A stretch of DNA of 64,000 nucleotides from Larix kaempferi (taxonomy: Eukaryota > Streptophyta > Pinopsida > Pinales > Pinaceae). Of the stretch, positions 22,440-34,699 are shown in pieces. The stretch is taken from assembly GCA_027924585.1 (NCBI GenBank), contig BSBM01000602.1, forward strand, positions 13,526,001 to 13,590,000, given 5' to 3'. Every line of letters begins with the position of its first letter. Within the stretch, counting starts at the first letter, position 1. The translations under genes were made by a program, and so were the position numbers. A model generated the notes under the pieces. It was not told the DNA's origin, searched no databases, and worked only from the letters and a program-made list of their open reading frames with translations.

Positions 22440-24560
22440 GTGGTTCTACTTGCAAAGTTTACAAGGGAACTTAACCTTCTTTTCCTCTTTGTTACCCTCT
22501 TCGGCATTCTCTTTTTTGGGATTTTGTTGGTTCCCCTCTCCTTTCTTGTCCTTCTTTTTGTTATTGGGCTGCCGAGGGCTCTTTTGATTATTCTAGACCT
22601 GGTTGATAGGCTCAGAAGTAGAAGGAGAGGTTGTGACGGAAGAAACATCTGCAGTCGATTGTTTGACAGATAAGGCATGAACCTGTTTGGTCAATGCTTC
22701 GAAAGCTACAGAGTCAACTGAACCCACTATGCCGTTAGCATGTGGTCCAAGTTTCGGTCTACTCAGATCGGTGTTCGGTCGCGGTGCATCAGCTATAATC
22801 TCATACAATAACCCAGATTGTGCATAAACGAGATCTAACTGCTGGGTCCGTAGGATGGCTTCTTCCTCGTTGGATACTCCAGATGTAGCTACTTTCTTAG
22901 AAATATAAGGAAGGAGTGATTTCAAATACCACTGAAGAAGGAACTCTGGAGGTATGTTGGCCTTAATGAGCCTCTTCCGTCTTTGCCACTCCTGAATGTG
23001 GTCAGATAAATGAGTGGCTTTGTTTTTCCTAAATGTAGACAAAAGGTCTGTTCCAGCATCATACCGAACAGGAAGCTGGAAGTGATTCAAAAAGACAGTG
23101 GCGAGATCCCCAAAATTAGAGAAAGTGGCTACAGGTAACTCAATGTACCATTTGGCTGCAGCACCGGTTAAGGTCCTTTGGAACAATCTCAATCTGATGG
23201 AATCTTCATTTAATGAATTCAAGGAACACCATAAGTGGAAAGTAGTGACATGGTCACCAGGATCTTCACCTGCTTTGCCTTTGAACTTTGGAATGTCCGA
23301 AGGTAACTTGGTGGGAACTGATGGCCATGTAGCACTATGACACATAGGATCGTTCGTCAGTTTGGAAAGATCTGGCAAATTTAAAGTTGCCAAAAATGGT
23401 AAACGAGGCCGGTAAGACGGTACTTGATAAGCTGGGGTCACAAAAGGGGAACTAGCCATAGTTTGACCCATGAACTGCTGGTAGGGGTTGCCCCCAGCCG
23501 TCTGTTGATAAGGGTTTCCCTCGGCCATATGCTTATAGGGGTTTCCACCTACCAATTGCTGATAGGGGTTTCCCCCAGCTACTTGTTGGTAGGGGTTGCC
23601 CCCTGCCATCTGTTGTTGTACGAAAGAGTTATTAAAATTTCCCCACCCATATGAAAGTGGATTAGTGCTCTGTGGGTTTGTCCACTGTGGCTAGGTATTA
23701 GCCCCGCCATATTGATGGTTAAAAATATTACCCCCTCCCCCTGAGAATAAGGAAAAAGGGACATTACCTGCAGGCATATTACATTGATTCATGTTAGGGC
23801 CTACGAAGGTATTGAAACCAGTAGAAGCTGATGTAGACGGTGCAGTCATGGTACTCATGACCGGCTCAGTTGCAGAAGCACTTGGTCCTACAGTAGGTGT
23901 GGAAATCCAAGTACTAGGTATCTGATATAACGGTTGAAAAGAAGGAGGTGGTGCCAAGTTGGCTATATTGCTAGGTCCAACAGTAGGTGTAGGGATAGAT
24001 GCCATCATTGTTGAACTTGGCATAACTAATGTACCAGTATCGAAACTGAAAGACGGAGTAGTCACAGAGGTTGTCTGTTCCTGACTCGGCGTAGCAGTAA
24101 AAGAAGGATTTACCGTGTTAGTGTTCATACCTATAGTGGGAGTTTGGGGAACTCCCTTTTCACCTCCTAAAGTAGACATCAGATGTCCGGGCAAGGAATT
24201 ATCTGCACTGAAATGGGGTTGTTGGAAACCAACAGGTGACAGAAGTGGAATTCTAGTATTGGTCAAAGGAGGATTGAAAGGAGTGCTATACTCCGCAGAT
24301 GTAAGATCTTCAACCTCAACTGAACTAAAGTGTCTCTAATCTGAGATACCTGGTAGTGGTTCCTCACGAACCTCTATTTCAAGGTTTTCTGTTGCAAGAA
24401 TTTCCTCAGGAAATTCTATTTCAGGAGTAGTTTCTGAAGAAATACCGGGGTTTACCCACTGTCATCTAGCTGGCTGTAAAGGTTCTGTTCTAAGTGGTGG
24501 AAGGTTTTGAAACCTTCTTGATCTACGAAGCTCTTGATTCTCCGTGATTATATATATAAA
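22440..24560 (-). pseudogene. Tat gag
   Basis: The frame can be followed from about 24560 to the zinc-knuckle remnant at 22440-22475. The N-terminal part is rich in Ser/Thr/Pro. Then comes a repeat block with GGNPYQQ units (23480-23610), then the gag core (SDIPKFKGKAGEDP, HLWCSLNSL, RLFQRTLTGAAAKWY, DHIQEWQRRKR). A Lys-rich stretch precedes CKLCK-stop-NHLTHQYP, where CCHC zinc-knuckle cysteines are partly lost. In-frame stops are at 24462, 24336, 23691, 22593 and 22446. No convincing start ATG is left. The protein would have formed the particle shell and packaged RNA. Confidence 0.88.
23480..23610 (-). repeat. GGNPYQQ tandem repeat in Tat gag
   Basis: On the minus strand the frame repeats MAGGNPYQQ-like units five times (variants VAGGNPYQQ, LVGGNPYKH, MAEGNPYQQ, TAGGNPYQQ). 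DNA unit is about 27 bp (GGGGGCAACCCCTACCAACA type). It may be a low-complexity interaction segment. Confidence 0.85.
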
Positions 24561-26540
24561 ATAACAGACTAGAACCTAGTGGCCACTACAACTAGGGGGC
24601 AAACAGCACGCCAACTAAAAAGTCCTAAGTATACAAACCATGCAAACAAAGATGCCTTCTGGAGAAGAGTCTAGGATGATGAGGGCCCAGAACAGATCAA
24701 TGAAGGAAGAAAGACAGTTACCCAGGGTCCACAATACAATGACTAAGGGTGCAAGCACTGGAATCACCCAACCGCCCTCCCAAAGACCTGCAAGGGGTTT
24801 CCTCCCACGTCTGTCTTAGGTACAGCAGATATACCCTCTGCTGTCACCTGTGTATGAACCTAAAGTCAGATACTAAGGATACCACAACACCGAAAACTCC
24901 TGGGGGAACAGTCACCGGTCAAATCAAAAAGCGTGGGCAGGGTAACTAAGCCCGAAACTCGAAGGAGTCCCCAATATGCAATCCAATCCTGGCGTATGCT
25001 CGAACAGAAAGTAGGAGGAGTATTCCCAACAATCTGATCTCGCAATGACCTACTGCATAGATCCCAGGCAAGTTTTGAGTGAAATGGGTTTACATGTGAT
25101 AGTCTTACTACGTTTTTTGTGTAATGTGTGATCTTGAGTGGTTTAAGGTGATTTAAACTCAAGATCCTAACCAAAACTAGTTGGTGTAGTGTATCCCTAA
25201 AAAAGAAAAATTGTTTCTAGTTTATTTTATTAAAATATTTTTCAGGGCTGTTATTACTCAAAAAGGGTAGTGCTTTTGTGTGGCGCGGTTGCAACGAGAA
25301 AACAAAAGTGCATAAAATCAAAACTTTCTACAACAAAGCTCTTTTCATTTTTCATTTACTTCTTTCCAAAACTGAAAATCTAAGCAAATCTACTAAAAAA
25401 AAAAATTTGTTTTCTTTTTTGAAATTGTACAAAATATCCTATGCTATCTTGTAACAAAAAAATAAGTCTTATTAAACTTAAACTACCAAATTTTTTTGCT
25501 TTCCCTATAAACGAAAAAGAAATATAAAGATGGAAAGCAAAATAAAACTTATGTGCAATGTGTGTAAGTATGGCTAAAAAGTTCTTAAGCTTATAGCTGT
25601 CAAGACACTAGCTCAAAAAAGACTTGATCTACAGGTTTTTTGCAGAGAAAAAGCCTCTAAACTCAGAAGCAAAGTGGAAGAAAACAAAGGGGATAGATAC
25701 CAAAGGACTGACCTAAAGCATCTAGCCCTAGAAAAACCACTATGCCAAGCAAAAGTAGACAAGCAAGCTACCAACTACCCTACTAACACAAAGAACTAAG
25801 AAATGAATCAGCCTACAGTAGTTTAAATGCACTTGCAACCAAAAAAAGACAATAAGTCCAAGAAGATTGGAAATCAACCAAATCAGAAGACACCCTAGAG
25901 GCTCTAAAACGGACCAAACCCTAACACAAAGGATAGGATAGGTAAAGAGAAGACAAACGTTGCCACAAACAGCGGATACAAGAGTATGCAGTTTTGTAAA
26001 CTAGCAACATACAGTCAGGGCCTAAAAAAGTGGAAGTGCTCACCACAAAACATGACCTAGTCTTCCAAAAAAGTCATAAACAGTCCAAACGTTCCAAAGG
26101 TAAACAAGCGATTCAAAAGATGGAAAAAATTCAAAGAAAAGGTTCTATGACTTAAACAAAAGTTTAAAAACTCATACACCAGTCAAGGAGACCTAAAAGC
26201 AAAGTCAGCAAACCACAAAAAGGCTAAAAACTCAAGCAGACCATTAACAAACAGCTTCAGGAAATTTACCCTACTGTGCAGTAGGGAAACTCGCGCCCCT
26301 GTAGAGATGGGCACTACTGTATGTATTACACAGTAGCATATGGGCGCTACTGTATGCACAACAAAGTAGCGCTCATATCTTAAAGTTTAAAAAACTGACT
26401 TTAAAAGGTACCAAAAGACTGATGGAAGCAAAAAGAAACAAGCAGGGGATACCTACAGGGTTTCTCAATACATCAAAAGAGTCAAAAAAATTATGGGAAG
26501 ACAAACAAGAACAAGGTTTCCTAGAGCAAAAACTCAACTA
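24561..26540 (-). other. noncoding leader of Tat element
   Basis: About 2 kb between PBS and gag with stops in all frames and A-rich composition on the plus strand. The GTAGCGC motif cluster is repeated at 26285-26380, close to the PBS. No gene recognised. Confidence 0.65.
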
Positions 26541-26558
26541 TCCCCAGTATGGTCGTCA
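26541..26558 (-). other. probable primer binding site of Tat element
   Basis: On the minus strand, three bases after the LTR, the sequence reads TGACGACCATACTGGGGA. It resembles the TGGCGACTC...CTGGGGA type of primer site remembered from Tat-like elements, but with TGA in place of TGG. The tRNA species is not proven. Confidence 0.5.
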
Positions 26559-26561
26559 CTC

Positions 26562-27604
26562 TGTTGTCGGGCAAATCTACCCTATAGCAAGGAAACTAAT
26601 GCTATCAACTGGAGTGGGGTGACAAGTAAGTGTATTGATGATATTACAGAAATATTTATGAAAAGAAATAAGTTATGGATCTTGAGAACACACCTTTCAA
26701 TCGAAGTTCGATCCTAGCCTTTACTTGATCTTGTGTTCAACCTTCAAATCCACCTTCCTTTCAGTAAACCTGCAATAAGAATACCTTTCTCAAAGCATTT
26801 TGGGCAATATATAAAGCTTGAAAGAAACAAAAACAATGTTTAACATTCAATATTGACCAAAACAGATCCAAATTAAGATGTCATTTCAGAACACATTTAA
26901 GTTGGAACAAGAAAGACACTTCAACCATTATTGTCAAAAGTAAATTGATGTATAAGTATACCTGACTCTATGACAGGCTCCTGCAACTTGATTCTGGGCT
27001 CTTGCTCTTCTCTGGCTTGGCTATCTTCAGCATCAACTCCTCCAATGCAAGCTTCTTCTTTAGATCTCTATGTCTCAAAGTTTCTCCATTAATCCATCTA
27101 ACCTTTCTCTTTAGTCTTCCTTGTATCTATAGGATTAGAGAAGTAGTTCAGGTCGATATATGGTTATGGAGGAAGTTGGGAAAATTGGGAAACTACCAGC
27201 AACTAATCCTCCTCGAGAAAATTAATTATTTTTTAATCATCTTTTGATATGTACGCGACTATTATTCAGTGAAGTAGCGTATAGGGCGCTACTTTAGTGC
27301 TTACCAACTAGCGCTCATTCAATTTTAAATGTTGAGTGCTACTATGCTGAGAAGGAGTAGCGCCCATAAGGCTTTGGGCGCCACTATTGTACACTGGAGT
27401 AGCGTATGGGCGCTAGTCTCTCTAGGTAGAGTAGCGCTCATATCTCAAAATGATATGTTTAGGGTTTTTTCCAGTAAAGTTAGGAAATGGAGTAATTCAA
27501 AGTATCATCTAAGGTCAACATGCTCCTCCATCCAAGTTGTCCTTTTGTGTGATCAACAGCTCAAGGTGATCACGGACGGAGAGGTGCAAGTTTAACCTAT
27601 AACA
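26562..27604 (-). repeat. 5' LTR of Tat element
   Basis: 1043 bp, aligned end to end with 2311-3353. It contains a neat palindrome, AAGTAGCG-7 bases-CGCTACTT at 27272-27294, which is degraded in the other LTR. Confidence 0.95.
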
Positions 27605-27609
27605 GCTCC
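27605..27609. other. target-site duplication of Tat element, right copy (GCTCC)
   Basis: Same five bases as 2306-2310. Confidence 0.9.
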
Positions 27610-29595
27610 CTACCCTTCAGGGTTTGTAACTTTGTTTGAAGGTGCCTCCCGGGGTTTCCATACATTGACCTTGCTGTATGCAATGTTCTCAGTGTAGTTC
27701 GCATTCTGTACAGGTCTCAACTCTCTCTTGAGGTTCAATGGTGAGTCCTTCTTCTATACCATAGAAGTTGGGGAGTTTGAATGTTCAAGTGTGCTTCGGC
27801 ATTTCCAAACTAACAGGATTTTGGCTCTTCTTGGATTTTGATGTGGAAACTTCATACACATACTGTATGCGTTGAGGAATCCGGGATTCTCAGTTGTGCT
27901 TCTAGAATCAATTCAGGTGAAGTATTAATTTGCACTCAAGTTTCAGTAGTTGACTTATGACAATGTCTTCTCTTTACTTTTTTCGGTTTCCAGGTTTAAC
28001 CATTATCGTACTTTCTTTCCATGGCAGGTTTCTTCCTTGGCAAGGTGTTGGGATTGGCCCAAAAAGGGATGAATGCTTTGATGTCCTAGTAAGCCTTGGT
28101 GACATCCTTCAAGGGTTTCCAAAAAGTTGTGAAGGTCTTGACAGCAAGCAAGTTCTTGTTTGTTTAGCTGAGAGTTTAGGTCTGTTTGATTTATGGTTTC
28201 ATCGGGATTCGAAGGTGTAATTCTTGGTTTTACAGTCGGTTGTAAAGGCAACTTAAATCCATGAGGCAATTGTTATGAGGGATTTTACCCTTTTGAGCTG
28301 AAGCTCACATCGTTTTCATGATGTTTACACCTTGGTTACTATTTAAAGTTTATTGTTGAAGTTTTTTTAATACAAAGACTATTTCGATACCATGTTGATA
28401 TATTTGTTCAAAGTTACCTGTTTGGCATAGTTAAGAAATGTTTTGTCAAAGATTTTGGTGAATAGATTTAATAACCAACGTTGGTTATAGTTGTAATGCA
28501 GAAGGTTTGACCCTTCGACCTACACTTGTTTTGTTTCTTTTTGTAACTGAATGCATTTGGCTTTTAACTAAAAAAAGATTATGTTCGTGCAATTAAAAAG
28601 TTAAGGCACTACCCAAATGTTGTGTTTGGAAGGTTAGGTTTTTGTTTTTCAACAAGGCCATGAGGCCCGGTTTGCAACCCTATCTTGGATACTTGTGAGT
28701 GTATGAGTTTATTTTAAATAAAAGGAGCTTTATGCTCAGGGTTTTAAACCATGGATAATCAATGGGTTTATATAATACTATAAAACCTGTACTAGATTAG
28801 TATTCTAAAAATATACATAGTAATAAATGTTTTAATACTGATATTGTAAAATTACTATTTCTCTGCAGTGGTATTAAAGTTTTTTGTTTTAGTTATAAAA
28901 AAATATACTTGCACTATGAATTTGATGCTTGAAGGCTTCACAAGTCATCCTTTTAATTTATACATGTTTTCTGTAATGTATAAAATGAAGCATGGAATAT
29001 TTATGAGAAATACTATGTTGAAATTGAAACAAGGAAACAATACTTAGGATGTTAATTTACTTGATTCTGAGAAATATACTACTATTGATTATAGGTCAAA
29101 AAGGAAATGTATTGCTATGTTTATAATCATAAATTCTAAGTTTATAAAACATAGTTTATACTAACATTCTTAGCATAGATAGAGTGTAAATTCTTTATTA
29201 TATGAGATCATTCGAATGCATAAGTTAGTATTTCTGCGACTAAACTAAATGTAGTAATGTTTAAGTTTCCTAGTTAGTAATTATCTGAAATAAGCAATGT
29301 ATTTATACTAAAATTAAAATAGGCCTGTTTATAAATTCAACACTTTGAAACTATTTTCAGTACTGGTATCTTAATCTTATTATAATTCTATCTTCCCTGT
29401 ACTATGGTACGGCACTGTAACTAGTGTGTGGAAAAATGTAGGGAAGCATTATTATTCAATCATTCTATCATTTAACTATATCATCCAAATTGGATTTTAT
29501 CCTAACAGTTATAATTTACAGAAGTAAAAATATTCATTAACAGTCCAGAATACCTAATATTTAATTGAAAAACTGATAACATAAAACATTCAGAT
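27610..29595. other. unrecognised noncoding DNA
   Basis: Continuous with 2044-2305 before the Tat insertion. The first 1.3 kb is less AT-rich and looks like an old LTR or leader region, but I cannot place it. The open frames at 27957-28220 (plus) and 28003-28269 (minus) overlap and show no recognisable domain. From about 28750 it is AT-rich. Confidence 0.4.
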
Positions 29596-30172
29596 TTATT
29601 TTACTAACATGAAAGAAGTAAATAAGATAACACAATTTGAACCTGGTAATTGTAGAAGAAGAAACAAACAGCCAAAGGATCCCGTTCCACCTAACCTACT
29701 CCTAAAGACATCCAAGTTACTTTCCTTAGGACCCCTGAGCCTGTTCACTAAACCACCAGGACGAAGATGTTGTGTGGAGTAATGGAATAAATTCCTTTGC
29801 AACTCAGCAGTAGTACTTCCTGCTTTTAGCAATATTGAACTCAACAATGTGCCTGCACTAGTACAGAATGTAGTCTTAGTTCACTCAATCACTTCTAACC
29901 TTCCCCTCATCTAATCTCTTGTGCTCAGAAATTATCACAAGGTAATAATGAACAGCCCCTGCTGAATTCGATGGGTAGATAAGTAGCATACCTAGGTCTT
30001 TGGTTAGTTTATTTAGTAAATGAACCACCTGCTCAGTTCCACTTTCTTGGGGAACATGACCACAAAAATAAGGAAGTTGCCCCTTGCAATAGTTATAAGT
30101 GAGTTGAGGATGCTGCCAAGTGTCAGTTTGCTCTCCACCATAGTCCATTCCTCCTAGTGAGTCAGTGAACAC
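29596..30172 (-). pseudogene. possible decayed coding fragment, unrecognised
   Basis: Two minus-strand frames (30172-29885 and 29847-29596) look more protein-like than their AT-rich surroundings, with segments such as LPYFCGHVPQESGTEQ, LIYPSNSAGAVHYYLVI and RPGGLVNRLRGPKESN. I do not recognise a family. They may be exons or a fragment of a dead gene, or chance. Confidence 0.2.
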
Positions 30173-31523
30173 TCATTCAACAATATCCTTAGGATGTTTG
30201 TCTCCACTTTTATTTGTTAATAATAAAATATTCAAAGTAATTAATTATAGTCATCCTTGACCCCACTTGGTCAATAGTCATAAAACTTTACAATAAAAAT
30301 AAAACATAATGTTTTCATCATAACATAAAATGTCTAGAGTTTGGGTATGTGACATGCAATAACATTTCTCATCACCCCGAGTCACCATTCACTCCTTTAA
30401 CTCAGCAAGCACTACTAATTCTTCTAGATTTGACATTGTAATTGATCTATTTTCTCACCAAAAAATTGACCTTAAATTTTTATTATATCTATAATTTGAA
30501 CAAAATTTGGCTGAAAATAGTCAAGAAATGGTTATTAAATATTTCTGACAACATTTTTTTAATTTTAAACACAAATTTAATCTCTAGAAAAATTACTTTT
30601 CAACATGAGTAGGAAGATAATTTGGTCCAAACAAAAATTAAAGGAGACCATGAATGGTGATTTAGCAATTTAATTTATAGGGCTAATATCAAATATTAAA
30701 GAAAACAAAAAAAAGACAAAAATAACTAACCTTCAAAGTCTAAAATACAACCTATGTAGATTAATAGTTGGATGTGTTTAACAAGTAGGTGATAGAAAAA
30801 AAACATTATTTCATGTGTTGAATAATGACCCAAAAAATTATCCTAACTGCAACAAATTTGTCGAGATATCTCTTCAACAAAAGTATTTATAGAGTCACCA
30901 TTGTTGTAATTTTGATGAACATACAATATGGTCAACGTTGATCAAAATTCAAATTCAATGGCCGTTGTGATCTCCCAAATGGGTATATCTCCACTTCACA
31001 CATGGGTGACTCCATGAAGATGGGTAACACTTTTTGGCCAAAAGTGATGGTAAAAATTCGATTTTTTACTCATTTATTAAATCGAAGTCCTCAAGACTCA
31101 TATATGCCTTGTGAATTCCGACATGCAACAAAAAAACAATTATAGGGAATTGTGTTGACATTCCACCTATATTTTGTTTTAAATAATAATATCATTTAAT
31201 ATGTCAAAATTGCATTTAATGAAAACTTTGTTCTTGTAAATTTAAGGAAAAATTAACAAGTGACTTGTATGCACGCAGAATAATTTAGTGATAAATGCAT
31301 TATTTTTTTAAAAATATATGAACATAATCTACACAAAATGCACTAGGGCACACATATTTTTTGTAACTATTTTGAAAAAATGTCTTTTTTTTAATTTTCA
31401 AAAGTGAACATTAAGAATTTTAATCACATTTTATACACATGTTTTACACGTAAACCTTTTTTTACTGGTTATAAAAATCGAAAAATAAAAAATACTCTTT
31501 TGAAGAGGACATGTTGATTTGGG

Positions 31524-31527
<4 letters not shown>

Positions 31528-31554
<27 letters not shown>

Positions 31555-31597
31555 GATAGATAGATAGATATAGATATATAGATATATATATACATTG
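31528..31597. repeat. (TA)n / (GATA)n microsatellite
   Basis: About 13 TA units run into GATA and GATATA units. Confidence 0.95.
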
Positions 31598-31839
31598 GTT
31601 GTGTAATTTTTATGTTGTTGATTTTTCTTTGCATTGATTCGAAGTTGTGGACATGCTTTTGTAAGTGTAAGTTTGAAAAGAAAAGAAAAAAAATCATATG
31701 AACTTAGATACCCATAAATTATATGCCAATACATACACGATTTGTTAATGAATCCATCAGTATGAAGTCCACCACTTAAGGTGCATTCCAAGATAGGGTT
31801 TAGGCTGGCCAAAGAAGTCAATTCAATTAAATTTGTAGA

Positions 31840-32075
31840 AAATGAGGCTAAAATCCTGTTTTAAAGCCGTCAATCGAGCTAATAGCTCCATCGAGGGTTT
31901 TAAAATGCTCGATCAAGTTTTTTCATGTTTTTTTAAATACCTCAATTGAGGGTTTATGTGTGGTTAGAAAAATCTCAATCAAGTTGTTGTCTTGATCGAG
32001 GTATTAGCTCGATCTAGCTATTGATAACCTCGATCAAGCATTTCAAAAACTCTCGATTGAGATGTTGAAAACATA
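31840..32075. repeat. degenerate TCGATCGAG motif cluster
   Basis: Variants of CTCGATCAAG, CAATCGAG and CTCAATTGAGG recur about ten times in both orientations. Their partly palindromic nature gives many small stems. Confidence 0.6.
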
Positions 32076-33389
32076 GACCTTATTATTTATTATATGATAT
32101 ACCTTTGGTTGAGAAGTCAACATTCATCGACTTGCATTAATTTTATTTTTAAGAAACAAATTACAAATTTATATAATATTATGCATAATTTTATATTAAA
32201 CTTAATATTTCCAAAAATTAAAATAAATTCAAGATTTTTTACTTTACAATAATTTGATTTTATAATTGGTCGAGGACAATTCCAATGGAACATAAATCCC
32301 TACAAGAGTGGTTTTAATTATCAATTTAAAAAAAAATAGAAATTATTTATAGAACCAAAATTCTTACAATCACCACATGTTATCTAGTACGCCCTCGTGC
32401 TTGGATGCTCTGACAATTAAAACAAGTACAATGCTTGATTTATTATATTACATGACGTGTTTTGTTTCATTTTGGTAGTGGTAAAAATGTATTAGAAGTT
32501 ATCCTTTCTTTACTAAACGTTTGGGATCAACTCCCCATTTTAGTCACATACTTGAGTTCACAGTTATGCAACATATCAGTGGATGATCAACTTGAAAGAT
32601 TTAATAGTATGCCATACTGGGGAAAATAGGAAGCGTACTAGGGATTTATTCAAGCGAGTTGAGAATTTTGAGTACTGGTGTAGCCTCTCTTCCAATTGTT
32701 TTTGCCACTACTCTTGTATTCATGGTTAGTATTTTTTTTCTACAATTAATAATAATAATAAAACTTTAGAGGAGAAAGACATGCTTCTGTTGCGATATGA
32801 TCTAGAAGCACATAGGGGTTATTGAATCACCTTCCTATAAGTATTTCTACATAAAAGATAATGTTGTGTGAATTGGTTGTGATTTGATACTTGGCACCAT
32901 CACCAACTAGCCTCTAAGAGGGTGTGAAATAAACGATGGAAGGAGTGCTTATGTTTCCCTGATCGTTAACAATAATTTAAACTCTATCTTGATACCACAT
33001 TGCAATGCAACTGTAATTTGTTCCAAGATCAATATCAATTTCACTATCCTTACCTTTGGAATCTATATCTCATTTTTGTGATCACAATATTACTGGATAG
33101 AACCTAACAAGTTCCTAAATTTTAACCGAAACAACCGAGCACAAAACTCAAACCTTGGATGTAAGTTTACCAGTGGAGTGAATGACAATATGCATGTGGT
33201 CTCAAATCCCACCATGCTTCAACATGAGAGATCCAAATGTTAACTCATATAACCATCTGATGTGATATCCCCTACTGCTCTGATGCCTATGCTCTGAGGT
33301 CGCGCCGCATTGCCATGTGTCCAAAGCTTGCCACGTTTACTCATAACCCTCCCAATCTATAGTGCAACATTGTTGCTAGTTGTAAGTTG

Positions 33390-34180
33390 GTATTGTGAAA
33401 TTTTAAGTTGTAATCTGTACATGTCATTAGTAATTTCTTAAAGAGTAATTGTATAATTGTAATTCATAATTGTGAAATTTTGTAAATTGTAATTGTAATT
33501 ATAATGGTAGATTGTATATTGTAAATTGCAACTCTCAAATTGTGACTTATAGATTGTAATTTGTAATTTGTCGATTGTAATTTGTAATTTGCAATTGTAA
33601 TTGTAATTGTTAATTGTTAATTGTAAATTGCAACTCTAATTGTTATTGTTAATTGTATTTGACATCATGAATTGTAATTCCTTATTGTAAAATTAGTAAT
33701 TTGTAAATCTAATTATCATTTTCTTAAATTGTAATTGTACAATTGTGAGTTGGTATTGTGAAATTGTATTTAAATATTATACTGTAACTTGCAATTGTAA
33801 TTGTGACTTGCAAATTGTAATTAAGATTATGAATTGTAAATGACAAATGAATATAAGTTAAATAATATAACCATTGAACATGAACATAAGATAAACATGT
33901 AACTTATAATCCTAAACTTGTAACTTCTAATTATAAAATTGTAAATTGTATAATTGATAGAATAAACATGAACTTAAGATAAATAAAATGTATACACTAT
34001 TTGACATAAACATAAACATAAATAACTAATCAACATAAATATAAGATAAGGTTAGCATACATGTTCATAAACATAAACATATATGATAAAGATAAATAAC
34101 ATGTACAGACATCCACATAAACATAAACATAAGATAAATAACTCATGCTGGCATAAACATAAGACATCATATATCCATGA
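33390..34180. repeat. TTGTAATT and ACATAA low-complexity tracts
   Basis: Irregular TTGTAA/AATTGTAA units (33390-33990) pass into AACATAAACATAAGATAA units (33840-34180). Short open frames here are composition artefacts. Confidence 0.8.
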
Positions 34181-34699
34181 AGAAAAAATATGATACAAAA
34201 TAATCCATCAAGTTCAATAAAAATGTACAAGTATATATGTATACATAACAATAAAAATAGTGTGCAACTTGAACACGTGTCATCCAATATGGGGACGTGG
34301 ACCTTGAGTGGCTATGTGGTCATCCCCATTGTTGGTACCTCTAGCACCATGTCCTTGGTGTACGGATGCTATATGATAAAAATGGATGTCTAAAGACTAG
34401 AACTACAAAAATTAAAATTTTGAACTATGTAAGTTAGTTCTAGATTTAAGTAGTACTTGAAATTTATAAGATGACATATTTTTAAAATTTTAAGTGGATG
34501 GATCAACTAACTTAGCTGAATTCCATGGTGATATTTTCCAATTCCTCCTGTGTGGAATCTCCAGGACAATGTTGAGACAATGGTCCCTCACTAGGATGAT
34601 GTTGAATCAACCTTTCCAACTCCTCTATGAACATCACTGTAGCATCGATTCCCAACTGTACATGAGACTGTGTATGGTGACATCATGCATGTAATCCAT

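Larger units (their letters stand above)
2311..27604 (-). mobile_element. complete Tat-type Ty3/gypsy retrotransposon with nested insertion
   Basis: The element is bounded by two 1043-bp LTRs (2311-3353 and 26562-27604) and a GCTCC target duplication. Taking out the nested LARD and its extra target copy leaves about 15.1 kb. In its own (minus) direction the order is 5' LTR, PBS-like site, 2-kb leader, gag, protease, RT, RNase H, integrase, archaeal-type RNase H, then a PMD gene on the opposite strand, a noncoding stretch, PPT and 3' LTR. Great length, a second RNase H and an extra antisense gene are known features of the Tat branch (Tat/Ogre/Retand). All gag-pol domains lie in one frame with no frameshift, but about a dozen stop codons make it inactive. 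The LTRs differ at roughly 30 positions by eye, so it is older than the LARD it carries. Confidence 0.93.
30173..34690. other. AT-rich intergenic DNA with simple repeats
   Basis: No gene supported. It contains a TA/GATA microsatellite (31528-31597), a cluster of TCGATCGAG-like motifs (31840-32075), and long TTGTAA and ACATAA low-complexity tracts (33390-34180). Confidence 0.6.

Noticed and set aside
33240-33300. TGTGATATCCCC followed by GCTCTGATGCC, similar to an LTR end with primer site
   Set aside because: The order and spacing are wrong (about 5 bases of intervening LTR-like sequence only) and no LTR partner was found.
33390-34393. Open frames at 34030-34287 and 34190-34393
   Set aside because: They lie in low-complexity ACATAA tracts and their products reflect base composition.
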